Positions 1-6,439 of a stretch of 9,299 nucleotides of DNA are shown in pieces. Both the position numbers and the translations under genes were made by a program. The DNA comes from UBA7985 sp965658725 (lineage in GTDB: Bacteria; Pseudomonadota; Alphaproteobacteria; UBA7985). The notes beneath the pieces were generated by a model, which made no database searches, was not told the origin of the DNA, and saw only the letters and a program-made list of their open reading frames with translations. The stretch lies in contig CBFHUI010000097.1 in assembly GCA_965658725.1 (NCBI GenBank), forward strand, positions 1-9,299, read 5' to 3'. Numbering within the stretch: the first letter of the stretch is position 1; the number at the start of each line of letters is the position of its first letter.

Positions 1-2537
1 GTATCGGTCGCGCGAACGGTGACTTCGTGCTCGTTATCCGTGTTGGCATCGCTGGGGTCTTCGAAGTTCTCGGCGGCGTCGAGGCTCAGCTCGCCCGCCG
101 GACTGATCGAGAACAGTCCACCGTCTGCGCCGCCGATGATCGACCAAGTGATGCTGTCGCCTTCCGGGTCGTCCACGGTCACGTTGAGCGTGGGAGAGGT
201 CGCGTTCTCGGCGATGGTCAGCGTGCTTACGCTGCTGAAGCTCGGCGCTTCGTTGATGTTGTTGACGGAGATGGAAACCGTGCGTTCAACGTCGTTGACC
301 CCGTCACTGACGCGCAGGTCCACGGTATAACTATTGGTGCCTGCCGCGCTGCCCGGAATGTCAGCATCAGAGGCGGTCTTGAAAGTCAGTGCGCCCGTTC
401 CGGGGTCGATGTTGAACTTGTCGTCGTCTGCCCCGGTTCCGACGATGGCGTACGTCAGGCTCGCGCCTTCTGGGTCATCTGCGGCGGCAATGTAACCGGT
501 CGCCGTGGTGCCTTCGTCCTGCGCCGCGCTGAAGCCGCTGGTGAAAGCCGGGGCTTCGTTAACGTTGGTGATGGAGACCGTGATGGTCTGGTCAGCCGTG
601 TTGCCTTCGCTGTCCGTCGCTCGGACGATGACTTCATGCTGGTTGTCCGTGTTGGCGTCGCTTGGGTCTTCGAAGTTTTCGGGCGCATCGATGCTCAGCT
701 CGCCCGATGGACTGATTGAGAACAGCGCACCGTCCGCACCGCCGATGATGGACCAAGCGATGCTGTCGCCTTCCGGGTCATCGGCCACGACGTTCAAGGT
801 AGGAGAGGTCGCGTTCTCGGCGATGGTCAGCGTGTTGACGCTGGTAAAGGCCGGCGGCTCGTTTTCGTCGGTCAGGTTGATCGTGTAGGTGCGCTGGGAT
901 GTCAGGGCCGTGTTTGTTGTGTCGGTCGCCGTGACTTCAATCGTGTAAGAGGCGGTTGTTTCGTAGTCGAGCGTCCCGCCGTTCTGCACCGTGATCGCAC
1001 CGCTGGTCGCATTGATGGCGAACAAGCCAAGACCGGTTCCGCCTGTGATGCTGTAGAGCACGTTGGTATCCGTCGCGCCGCCGTCACCGTCGTTGGCGTC
1101 ACTGTCGCCCACGGCTGTTGCAGCGGCGGCATTTTCCTGCACGGCAAAAGGTCCAGCGTTCTCAAACACCGGGTCTTCGTTCACGTCTGTCAGGGTCATC
1201 GAAACGTCAAGCTGGTCTGTCAGGCCATCAGTGTCGCGGACCTCAATGCTGAATTCATAGTCGCCGTCCCCGTTGGCATCGCTGGGGTTCTCGAAGTCCA
1301 GCGCCCCGTTCAGGCCGATCACGCCCGTGTCAGGGTCGATGGTGAAGAAGCTGTCATCCGCGCCCTCAACAACGATGGAAAACGTCTGTGTGTCGCCCGC
1401 ATCCACGTCGGCGGCGGTGGCCGTGTAGCCCGTGGTCGTGCCACCTTCGTCCATGCTGCCGCTGCTGCCGGAGGTGAGCGTGGGGGCTTCGTTGACGTTG
1501 GTCAGCGTCAGGGTGACTGTTTGCACGGTTGTGTAGCGCCCGTCGCTCACCCCGACTTGAACCACGTAGACAGTGTCGCCATCGGCATCCGAGGGGTCTT
1601 CGAAGTCTGGCGCGGTGCGGAAGCGCAGCTCACCTGTAACCGGGTCGATGATGAAGAGAGCATCGTCAGGGCCTTGACCGGTCAGGCTGTAGCTCAGGCT
1701 CGTGCCCGTGTCCTGGTCCGTCCCCGCTGCGACGTAGCTGGTGGCGGTGCTGTTCTCAGCCGCTGTTGCGTCGCTCCCCGTGATCCAGACCGGCGCTTCA
1801 TTGACGTCGCGTACAGCCAGGCTCACAGCCTGAAACGCAGTTTGCTCCCCATCGGTGACTCGCACTTCGACGGCGTAGATGCCGTCATCGTTGGCATCGC
1901 TGGGGTCTTCATAGTCTGGCGCGACTTTGAAAGTCAGGCTGCCGGAGGAGGAGTCAATGGTGAAGCGCTCATCATCTGCGCCATTGCCTGTCAGGTCGTA
2001 GACCAGCGCGCTGCCCGGATCTTTGTTAAGCACGGACGGCGTGTAGCCCACGGAGGTGTCGTTCTCATAGGCGACGGCAACCGCACTGTTGGAAAAGCGC
2101 AGGGTATCGTCGTGGAGCAGGTACCAGAGCGTCGCCCCAACCACACCCGCAACCGGCACAGCCAGTGTTAAGCCGGTGGCCAGCGCGGCTGCGGCGTCGG
2201 CTGGTAGCGCGCTTGCAGGGAAGCTCGCCTGGGCGAGCTCGGCCATGGCCAGATCCTTGGAGACATAAATGACGTCGCCGATGACTTCGTATTGACCTTC
2301 GGGGGCGATCAGGTTGCCTTTGCGAGACGCGACGACAGCGGTCTGAGTGTGTGGGCTGATATCGAATTTTGCGCCCTCGAGCGGAACGAAGCGTTGCCCT
2401 TCGGCGATCATCTCCACACCAAGCGCTTGGCCGGCGCTAACCGTCGCGGCGGCGCCTGCGAGAATGATGAGGGAGGGGCCAAGACGCGCAGCACGAGAAA
2501 CGGCGGGCGCGGCAGCACGAGCAATACGGGGTGCCAT
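1..2537 (-). CDS. Large secreted/surface cadherin-repeat protein, N-terminal 845 residues (3' end beyond window)
   Basis: This reading frame stays open from the ATG at 2537 to the left edge, so the C-terminus is missing. Residues 1-35 look like a signal peptide: several arginines, a hydrophobic stretch starting PSLIILAGAAATVSAG, and a plausible cut after VSA. Residues 40-110 form a unique region I do not recognise. A second hydrophobic segment at about 115-141 (ending GVVGATLWYLL) precedes the repeats. From about residue 150 there are at least seven cadherin-like repeats of about 102 residues. Each has D(F/Y)E(D/N)PSDA or a variant, a V.V.DG/ATD strand, and a linker of NEAP type (NEAP, NEDP, NEPP), consistent with calcium-binding Ig-like beta-sandwiches. 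Such proteins usually act in adhesion or biofilm formation and are often exported by type I systems, but the C-terminal export or anchor signal is outside the window. I saw no cysteine in the stretches I translated. The ribosome binding site is weak (GGA about 9 nt upstream). Confidence 0.9.
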   Translation of the reverse strand, partial: MAPRIARAAAPAVSRAARLGPSLIILAGAAATVSAGQALGVEMIAEGQRFVPLEGAKFDISPHTQTAVVASRKGNLIAPEGQYEVIGDVIYVSKDLAMAELAQASFPASALPADAAAALATGLTLAVPVAGVVGATLWYLLHDDTLRFSNSAVAVAYENDTSVGYTPSVLNKDPGSALVYDLTGNGADDERFTIDSSSGSLTFKVAPDYEDPSDANDDGIYAVEVRVTDGEQTAFQAVSLAVRDVNEAPVWITGSDATAAENSTATSYVAAGTDQDTGTSLSYSLTGQGPDDALFIIDPVTGELRFRTAPDFEDPSDADGDTVYVVQVGVSDGRYTTVQTVTLTLTNVNEAPTLTSGSSGSMDEGGTTTGYTATAADVDAGDTQTFSIVVEGADDSFFTIDPDTGVIGLNGALDFENPSDANGDGDYEFSIEVRDTDGLTDQLDVSMTLTDVNEDPVFENAGPFAVQENAAAATAVGDSDANDGDGGATDTNVLYSITGGTGLGLFAINATSGAITVQNGGTLDYETTASYTIEVTATDTTNTALTSQRTYTINLTDENEPPAFTSVNTLTIAENATSPTLNVVADDPEGDSIAWSIIGGADGALFSISPSGELSIDAPENFEDPSDANTDNQHEVIVRATDSEGNTADQTITVSITNVNEAPAFTSGFSAAQDEGTTATGYIAAADDPEGASLTYAIVGTGADDDKFNIDPGTGALTFKTASDADIPGSAAGTNSYTVDLRVSDGVNDVERTVSISVNNINEAPSFSSVSTLTIAENATSPTLNVTVDDPEGDSITWSIIGGADGGLFSISPAGELSLDAAENFEDPSDANTDNEHEVTVRATD
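20..250 (-). repeat. Recent intragenic duplication, copy A (pair with 629-859, offset 609 bp)
   Basis: This segment aligns without gaps to 629-859 at an offset of exactly 609 bp (203 codons), with long identical runs such as gaggtcgcgttctcggcgat. The offset equals two cadherin-like units, so the duplicated block was a two-repeat module. Similarity falls off beyond about 250 and 860. Confidence 0.8.
629..859 (-). repeat. Recent intragenic duplication, copy B (pair with 20-250)
   Basis: This is the partner of the segment at 20-250. The match covers the end of one cadherin-like unit, including the FEDPSDANTDN-type loop and the SIIGGADG-like strand. It is far more similar than any other pair of units in the gene. 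Recombination between such copies could change the number of repeats while keeping the reading frame. Confidence 0.8.
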
Positions 2538-2588
2538 TCTAAAATCCAGATAAAAATAAATATAAAATGAACGAAATCGAATGACGCT

Positions 2589-2617
2589 AATATCTCATAA
2601 TCAAGGCTGATATTCAA
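2589..2617 (-). promoter_or_regulatory. Putative promoter of the cadherin-repeat gene
   Basis: On the minus strand TTGAAT (2617-2612) and GATATT (2594-2589) lie 17 nt apart, each matching 4 of 6 sigma-70 consensus bases. They leave about 50 nt to the ATG at 2537. The call is strengthened by a near copy of the same arrangement upstream of the I78-domain gene at 6381-6416: AATTRGTTGAA followed 16-17 nt later by GAGATA. No transcription start is known. Confidence 0.4.
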
Positions 2618-2653
2618 CCAATTACGCGATATTTTGAAGTAAAGAACTGAGCT

Positions 2654-2669
2654 ACATAACTATTTATGT
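2654..2669. repeat. Short perfect inverted repeat ACATAA-N4-TTATGT
   Basis: The arms ACATAA (2654-2659) and TTATGT (2664-2669) are exact reverse complements around CTAT. The site lies about 35 bp upstream of the putative -35 of the cadherin gene, in the usual position for an activator or repressor site. An AT-rich 6-bp arm can occur by chance, so function is an inference. Confidence 0.3.
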
Positions 2670-2748
2670 TCTTCTTCGATTCGCTTAGGAGGGCCTTGGG
2701 GCGGTTTCGGCTGCTGCAGAGGGGTGCAAATAATGATTTTTATTAAAA

Positions 2749-2758
2749 TACTTAAGTA
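2749..2758. repeat. 10-bp palindrome TACTTAAGTA downstream of the SetA-like gene
   Basis: This perfect palindrome starts 8 bp past the transporter stop codon, within AT-rich DNA. It has no loop and no following T run on the minus strand, so it is not a standard terminator. It may be chance. Confidence 0.2.
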
Positions 2759-2766
2759 ATTGCAGT

Positions 2767-3954
2767 TTACGCGGTCGCCAGTGTGTCTCGATGCCACCGT
2801 GACAGCAGCAAGAGCACGGTCGCCGCGCCGCATAGCGCCATCGCGACCAGCATCGTTGCCCGATAGGTCTCGCTGGCCACCAGCGCAAAAATGATGGCGG
2901 CAAACATGGCCGAAGTGACGGTCGTCACGTCCAGCAGGGCAGTCGAAAGGCCGACGCGGTTGGGGAAGACTTCTTGCAGGTAGCTGATGTTGATGCTGAG
3001 CAGACCGGCGATGGCGATGGCCGCGGGGATCTGGAAAACCAACACCATCACAAAGCTCTGCGCGAACCACATGCACGCGAAGTAGATCCCGAACACGAGG
3101 GTGGCGAAGGCCAGAATGCTCTCCTTGCGCAAGCGCAGTGCAAGCACGCCCCAGAGGATCATGATCGGCATCTCGATCACCGCGGCAAAGCCTGCATTCA
3201 GGCCGACTTGCTGGAGCGTGCCGCCAAGATCGCGGATGATGATCATCGGCAGGACGGTGAGGTTCACTTGCAGAGCCGTTTGCCCGAGTGCGACGCCGGA
3301 GATGCCAAGGGCCTTGGAGAGCGACAGCCGCAACGGCGCGGCACGTGCGGCGGCTTCGGGGGTTGATTGACCGCCCGCAATACGAGTGTCGGGTGACAGC
3401 CAAAGCAGGCCCACAGTAAGGGTCGCGAGCGCGTGCGCCACCATGGCCAAACCAAAGACTGAAAACGATGCCGTCGCCCCAGCCAGCCAACCGGCGAGCG
3501 GCGGAACAATGATCCAAGCCAGCGTGAAACCACTGCGCAGCACGGACATGAGGAATTCTGAACGGGTGGGGGCGCTCTTGTCGTAGTAGGCGCGAGAGTA
3601 GGCAAAGCTCTGCGAGAACAGCGCTGTGCCGAAGGGAAGCAGGACGCAGTAGACAGAGATGAAGGCCAAGGGCGTCCGCACGAGCCATAGCACGGCAAAC
3701 GCGACCACGCCCGCCATGGCGCAGAGGACGACCAGCTTGCGGCGGTCGTCCAGCCGGTCCGACAGCCAGCCGATGAACAGCGAGGTCAGCGCGCCCGCGA
3801 TGGCGTTCAGTGCCATGACAGCGGCAAACAGCTGGTTGCTAAGCCCCAGATCTTCGATGCCGACAACCGAGCGGTAAGGCGTAATCGCCGCATAGGCGAC
3901 ACCGGACAGAAAGACCGTGCTGGCAAGCATGGGAGTGACGGCAGCAGGTCTCAC
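2767..3954 (-). CDS. MFS transporter, sugar-efflux (SetA/SetB)-like
   Basis: This is a 395-residue, highly hydrophobic inner-membrane protein with about 12 predicted helices, the usual MFS length. The loop between helices 2 and 3 carries the MFS motif A as GWLSDRLDDRR (residues 62-72), preceded by ALNAIAGALTSLF, close to the SetA/SetB sugar-efflux family as I recall it. The second half, with IEMPIMILWG and QEVFPNR...STALLD, also resembles that family. The expected role is proton-driven export of a small solute; the substrate cannot be read from sequence. The start chosen is GTG at 3954, with GAGG (3967-3964) 9 nt upstream. A TTG at 3969 would overlap that Shine-Dalgarno, and an ATG at 3930 has none. 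The gene is divergent from the YbfB-like transporter across a palindrome-rich spacer. Confidence 0.85.
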   Translation of the reverse strand: MRPAAVTPMLASTVFLSGVAYAAITPYRSVVGIEDLGLSNQLFAAVMALNAIAGALTSLFIGWLSDRLDDRRKLVVLCAMAGVVAFAVLWLVRTPLAFISVYCVLLPFGTALFSQSFAYSRAYYDKSAPTRSEFLMSVLRSGFTLAWIIVPPLAGWLAGATASFSVFGLAMVAHALATLTVGLLWLSPDTRIAGGQSTPEAAARAAPLRLSLSKALGISGVALGQTALQVNLTVLPMIIIRDLGGTLQQVGLNAGFAAVIEMPIMILWGVLALRLRKESILAFATLVFGIYFACMWFAQSFVMVLVFQIPAAIAIAGLLSINISYLQEVFPNRVGLSTALLDVTTVTSAMFAAIIFALVASETYRATMLVAMALCGAATVLLLLSRWHRDTLATA

Positions 3955-4060
3955 GGGCAGGGGCCTCAAAGGGATGAAGGGGGTAGAAAATCAGGGGGTC
4001 GTGACGCCAGTAGGCGCCGTGTGATGGTCGGGATCAAGCGGGACCGTTCCATCGAAGCCG

Positions 4061-4103
4061 GGTGCACCTTAGCGACTCATTAAGGTGCATTAATGCATTC
4101 CTT
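4061..4103. promoter_or_regulatory. Palindrome cluster, probable operator
   Basis: Three overlapping symmetric elements are visible. TGCACCTTA (4063-4071) and TAAGGTGCA (4081-4089) are perfect 9-bp inverted arms around a 9-nt spacer. TGCATTAATGCA (4086-4097) is a perfect 12-bp palindrome that shares its left edge with the second arm. AAGG (4082-4085) and CCTT (4100-4103) flank it. GGTGCACC (4061-4068) is itself palindromic. This density, midway between two divergent transporters, fits binding of a dimeric repressor or activator at two adjacent sites. No regulator gene lies in the window. Confidence 0.55.
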
Positions 4104-4288
4104 GGCAATCCCTTTCAGAGCCCCTTTTCGCCTTCGAGTGCAGGGCTGACCCACGCACCATGAAGCGGCTTGCGCGGATCGTGCATTGAAGGCGCTCAGG
4201 GGCTATTCGCGGCGGCAGAACCCGACTATTGGGGGGTAAGGACGCGTTTTCCTGCACGCACCAATCGCGCCGCCCTTTCTTGTTCCTC

Positions 4289-4295
4289 TGGGAGA
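4289..4295 (+). promoter_or_regulatory. Ribosome binding site deciding the YbfB-like start
   Basis: TGGGAGA lies 11 nt upstream of GTG at 4307, while the in-frame ATG at 4331 and TTG at 4229 lack any purine-rich Shine-Dalgarno. The spacing is slightly long, so the ATG remains possible. Confidence 0.45.
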
Positions 4296-4306
4296 CTATT
4301 CACCTC

Positions 4307-5485
4307 GTGACCCGCTCTGATCCTGTTGCCATGTCGCTGCGCTACGCTCTGGCGGGCGCGATTGCCATGGCGATTGGCATGGGCATCGGCCGTTTTGCCT
4401 ATACGCCGATCTTGCCGGGGATGATGGCCGGGCTGGGGTTGAGCGCCTCGGATGCAGGCCTGATTGCCTCCGCCAACTACGTCGGCTATCTCGCCGGTGC
4501 CATTCTTGCCGCTGGGGCTTGGGGGCAGGGGCGGGAGCGGGTGTTGGCTTTTGCTGGGATCGGCGGATCGGCTGCACTCGCTGCAGTCATGGGGCTGACC
4601 GATGCCATTCCAGTCTTTCTCGCCATTCGCTTCCTTGCCGGTATTGCCAGCGCGTTCATGATGGTTTTCCTCTCCACCATTGTTTTCAACCAACTGGCCC
4701 AGACGGGTCGCCCCGGTTTGCAGGCGGTGCACTTTGGCGGGGTTGGCGTGGGGATCATGGTCTCCGCAGCGTTGACAGCCGGGGTGTTTCTGCTTGGCAT
4801 GGACTGGCGGATGAACTGGGCGGTGGCGGGGGCCGTGTGTGCGGCGGGGACGCTGGTGGTGTGGCTGTTGCTGCGGGTCGATCCCTATCAGCCGCCCAGT
4901 CAGGCTCGGCGGGAACCACCGCTGGTGTGGAGCCCGCCTCTGATCAAAATCACGCTGGCCTACGGGATTTTTGGCGCGGGTTACATCGTCACTGCTACGT
5001 TTCTGATCGCTATTGTGCGGCAGAGTGAGGGCGGGGTGCTGCTGGAAAGCGGGGTCTGGCTCGCCGCTGGTCTGGCCGGTGCGCCGTCGGTGTGGTTCTG
5101 GACCCGTGTCGCTGGGCGCATTGGCATGGCCCGGGCTTACGGCATCGGGTGCCTCGTCGAAGCCGTCGGGGTGGTGGCGAGTGTCTCGCTGGGTGGCTAT
5201 GTCGGACAGCTGCTGGCCGGGGCCTTGCTCGGCGGAACCTTCATCGCCGTTACGGCCATCGGGTTGCAGATCGGTCGCGCCTTCGCCGGGGACTCGCCCC
5301 GGCGTGCGCTCGCCATCATGACTGCGGCTTTTGGCGTTGGGCAGATCATCGGGCCGCTGCTCGCCGGTGTCGCGGCAGACGTGACCGGCTCATTCTTTGT
5401 CCCTTCAATCGGGGCAGCCTGTGCGCTGACGCTGTCCGGTTTGTTCGGCTTGCTGTCCGTTCCGGCTAGTAGCAACCGACCTTGA
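4307..5485 (+). CDS. YbfB/YjiJ-family MFS transporter
   Basis: This is a 392-residue integral inner-membrane protein with about 12 helices. The first helix carries GIGRFAYTPILPG (residues 26-38), a hallmark of the YbfB/YjiJ branch of the MFS (Pfam MFS_4, as I recall it). It is followed by SANYVGYLAGA in helix 2. The late part has AFGVGQIIGPLLAGVAAD, also typical. Substrates of this family are poorly known; some members sit beside regulators of stress or aromatic-compound genes, but nothing here points to one. GTG at 4307 is preferred for its upstream TGGGAGA; starting at ATG 4331 would shorten it by eight residues without touching the motif. It is transcribed away from the SetA-like gene, and its last 20 bp overlap the end of the convergent I78-domain gene. 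Confidence 0.87.
   Translation: MTRSDPVAMSLRYALAGAIAMAIGMGIGRFAYTPILPGMMAGLGLSASDAGLIASANYVGYLAGAILAAGAWGQGRERVLAFAGIGGSAALAAVMGLTDAIPVFLAIRFLAGIASAFMMVFLSTIVFNQLAQTGRPGLQAVHFGGVGVGIMVSAALTAGVFLLGMDWRMNWAVAGAVCAAGTLVVWLLLRVDPYQPPSQARREPPLVWSPPLIKITLAYGIFGAGYIVTATFLIAIVRQSEGGVLLESGVWLAAGLAGAPSVWFWTRVAGRIGMARAYGIGCLVEAVGVVASVSLGGYVGQLLAGALLGGTFIAVTAIGLQIGRAFAGDSPRRALAIMTAAFGVGQIIGPLLAGVAADVTGSFFVPSIGAACALTLSGLFGLLSVPASSNRP
5466..5485. other. Tail-to-tail overlap of two convergent genes
   Basis: The last 20 bp of the YbfB-like gene (stop TGA at 5483-5485) are shared with the last 20 bp of the I78-domain gene on the other strand (stop TAG at 5468-5466). No spacer remains for an intrinsic terminator, so each transcript must run into the other gene. 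Confidence 0.85.
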
Positions 5486-6326
5486 AGACCTTCTTGCTGA
5501 CGTCGCGATAAACCACGTTCAGACGCGAAGGGATGAGGTCCATGGTAACGGGTGCACTTTCCGGGACCACACGATCCCCCGGCCCAATCAGCGCTGGTGG
5601 GATTAGCAGATAGCTCCGCCCGATGTAGGGTTTCACCGCCGTCATCCCGCACGTGTCGTTCGGGTCCACGGGTTGGGCGTTCCCGCCATTGCCGCCGTTA
5701 CCATCATCGCCTAAGAGAGCGTCGAGCAGCAGCAGGCCGCCCAGAATCAGCCCGCCGGTAACAATCTGTTCTTCCAGGCTCGGTCCGCCGCCGCCCGCGT
5801 CACCTGCATCAGCAACGGGGTCTTCCTCAACCGGGTCTACTTCTGGAAGCGGGTCTTCGGTGTCCGCTGGCCCCGGTTGAACCCCATTTTCCGCAGCGAT
5901 GGCGGCGATTTCTTCTTCACTTGCGCGAGCGAAAATGAGGGTGGCGTTGATGAAACCACCGAGCGCAGCGATCTCGCCCGTGTAGTCCATGACGATCTCA
6001 CCGTTGACGAGAAAGGCGTCGAACTCGTGGAAGTCCGCTCCGTTCTCAAGCGTCGCTTGCCACCGCACCACGCGACCGCCGCCGTCAAAGATCAGATCAG
6101 CCCGCGTCGCGCCCCAGCTGCACAGCGCGCCTTCACAATCGCCAACGACTTCAAGGATCGGGAAATCTTCCGTCCCGCGCAGGTTCATCAGGCGCGGCAC
6201 CTGGTTTTGCTGGCCCAGCAGCTTCCAGTAACCCGCCGCGTCTGCGAAATCCGCCAGGGCGGGACGCGCGCTGAAGAGGCTCAGCAGCACAAAGAAGACT
6301 GTGAAAGGAAAGAAAAGTGGTCGCAT
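5466..6326 (-). CDS. Secreted protein: unknown N-terminal domain fused to a C-terminal I78-type peptidase inhibitor domain
   Basis: This is a 286-residue protein with a clear Sec signal peptide (MRPLFFPFTVFFVLLSLFSA, cut likely after PALA at 25). Residues 26-140 form a small, probably beta-rich domain with two cysteines (C64, C69) in CEGALCSWG; I do not recognise it with confidence. Residues 150-185 are an acidic Pro/Gly-rich linker. Residues 190-205 are hydrophobic (GGLILGGLLLLDALL), followed by a Gly/Asn linker. Residues 224-286 match the I78 inhibitor pattern: an early Cys (C226), IGR, then a PVTMD...SRLNV core and a final Cys (C285) that could pair with C226. Single-domain I78 proteins (Aspergillus elastase inhibitor type) inhibit serine proteases; inhibition here is inferred. 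AGGAGGG at 6337-6331 gives a strong ribosome site. It is likely monocistronic. Confidence 0.8.
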   Translation of the reverse strand: MRPLFFPFTVFFVLLSLFSARPALADFADAAGYWKLLGQQNQVPRLMNLRGTEDFPILEVVGDCEGALCSWGATRADLIFDGGGRVVRWQATLENGADFHEFDAFLVNGEIVMDYTGEIAALGGFINATLIFARASEEEIAAIAAENGVQPGPADTEDPLPEVDPVEEDPVADAGDAGGGGPSLEEQIVTGGLILGGLLLLDALLGDDGNGGNGGNAQPVDPNDTCGMTAVKPYIGRSYLLIPPALIGPGDRVVPESAPVTMDLIPSRLNVVYRDVSKKVFKVGCY

Positions 6327-6330
6327 GACG

Positions 6331-6337
6331 CCCTCCT
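6331..6337 (-). promoter_or_regulatory. Strong ribosome binding site of the I78-domain gene
   Basis: The minus strand reads AGGAGGG here, 4 nt before the ATG at 6326, the best Shine-Dalgarno in the window together with that of the P450 gene. It fixes the start and keeps the whole signal peptide. Confidence 0.75.
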
Positions 6338-6380
6338 GTTCGCTTTGGTCCAGCAGGCCCGAAGTTCAAACGAAGGTCAA

Positions 6381-6416
6381 TGTATCTCGCATATTGATAA
6401 GCGTTTTCAACTAATT
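6381..6416 (-). promoter_or_regulatory. Putative promoter of the I78-domain gene, similar to the cadherin-gene promoter
   Basis: On the minus strand TTGAAA (6410-6405) is followed after 18 nt by GATACA (6386-6381), about 55 nt before the ATG. The block AATTAGTTGAA (6416-6406) plus GAGATA (6388-6383) closely repeats the arrangement at 2623-2591 upstream of the cadherin-repeat gene. Overlapping the -35 is a near-palindrome, TTGATAA-GCG-TTTTCAA (6394-6410 on the plus strand), one mismatched pair per half, which may be an operator. Confidence 0.42.
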
Positions 6417-6439
6417 GAGACCTGACGTGATCGTGCGGC

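Larger units (their letters stand above)
1..2090 (-). repeat. Seven tandem cadherin-like repeat units (about 305-318 bp each) inside the surface-protein gene
   Basis: The coding strand (minus) shows the repeat linkers (NEAP-like) near 1800, 1490, 1178, 860, 553 and 249, giving units of about 304-318 bp. Approximate units are 2090-1804, 1803-1494, 1493-1183, 1182-864, 863-560, 559-255 and 254 to the edge. The acidic D(F/Y)E(D/N)PSDAN signature is clear in units 1, 2, 3, 5 and 7. Unit 4 has a shorter variant (LDYETTASYTIEV) and unit 6 a more divergent one (TASDADIPGSAAG). Most units are diverged at DNA level, but units 5 and 7 are close to identical over long stretches. Confidence 0.85.
2538..2766. 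other. AT-rich intergenic region between the cadherin-repeat gene and the SetA-like MFS gene
   Basis: No gene is supported here; the reading frames that cross it are shadows of the transporter gene or lack start context. The base composition is clearly more AT-rich than the flanking genes. It holds a promoter-like element for the cadherin gene (2589-2617), a perfect short inverted repeat (2654-2669) and a 10-bp palindrome just past the transporter stop (2749-2758). I see no GC-rich hairpin followed by a T run, so no intrinsic terminator can be called for the transporter gene. Confidence 0.6.
3955..4306. promoter_or_regulatory. Divergent control region between the two MFS genes
   Basis: About 350 bp separate the starts of the two divergently transcribed transporters. 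The central third holds the palindrome cluster at 4061-4103. A weak minus-strand promoter candidate overlaps it: TTGCCA (4108-4103), an 18-nt spacer, then CTTAAT. I found no convincing promoter for the plus-strand gene and no gene in the interval. An ATG at 4160 opens a frame of only nine codons without a clear ribosome binding site. Confidence 0.45.

Noticed and set aside
27..719. Long plus-strand open frame (230 codons) opposite the cadherin-repeat gene
   Set aside because: It lies antisense to a clear repeat-protein frame, has arginine-rich low-complexity composition typical of GC-rich shadow frames, and lacks a ribosome site.
1..2090. CRISPR array or non-coding tandem repeat
   Set aside because: The periodicity is about 305-318 bp, in frame, and translates into cadherin-like domains; no short direct repeats with spacers exist.
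2690..2766. Intrinsic terminator after the SetA-like gene
   Set aside because: The only symmetric element is an AT-rich 10-bp palindrome without loop or T run; no GC-rich stem is present.
2660..3688. 342-codon minus-strand frame overlapping the SetA-like transporter in another phase
   Set aside because: The product is Arg/His/Pro-rich with no recognisable domain, whereas the overlapping frame encodes a clear 12-helix MFS protein.
4160..4189. Nine-codon open frame (MKRLARIVH) upstream of the YbfB-like gene as a leader peptide
   Set aside because: It lacks a Shine-Dalgarno and regulatory codon runs, and nothing following it looks like an attenuator.
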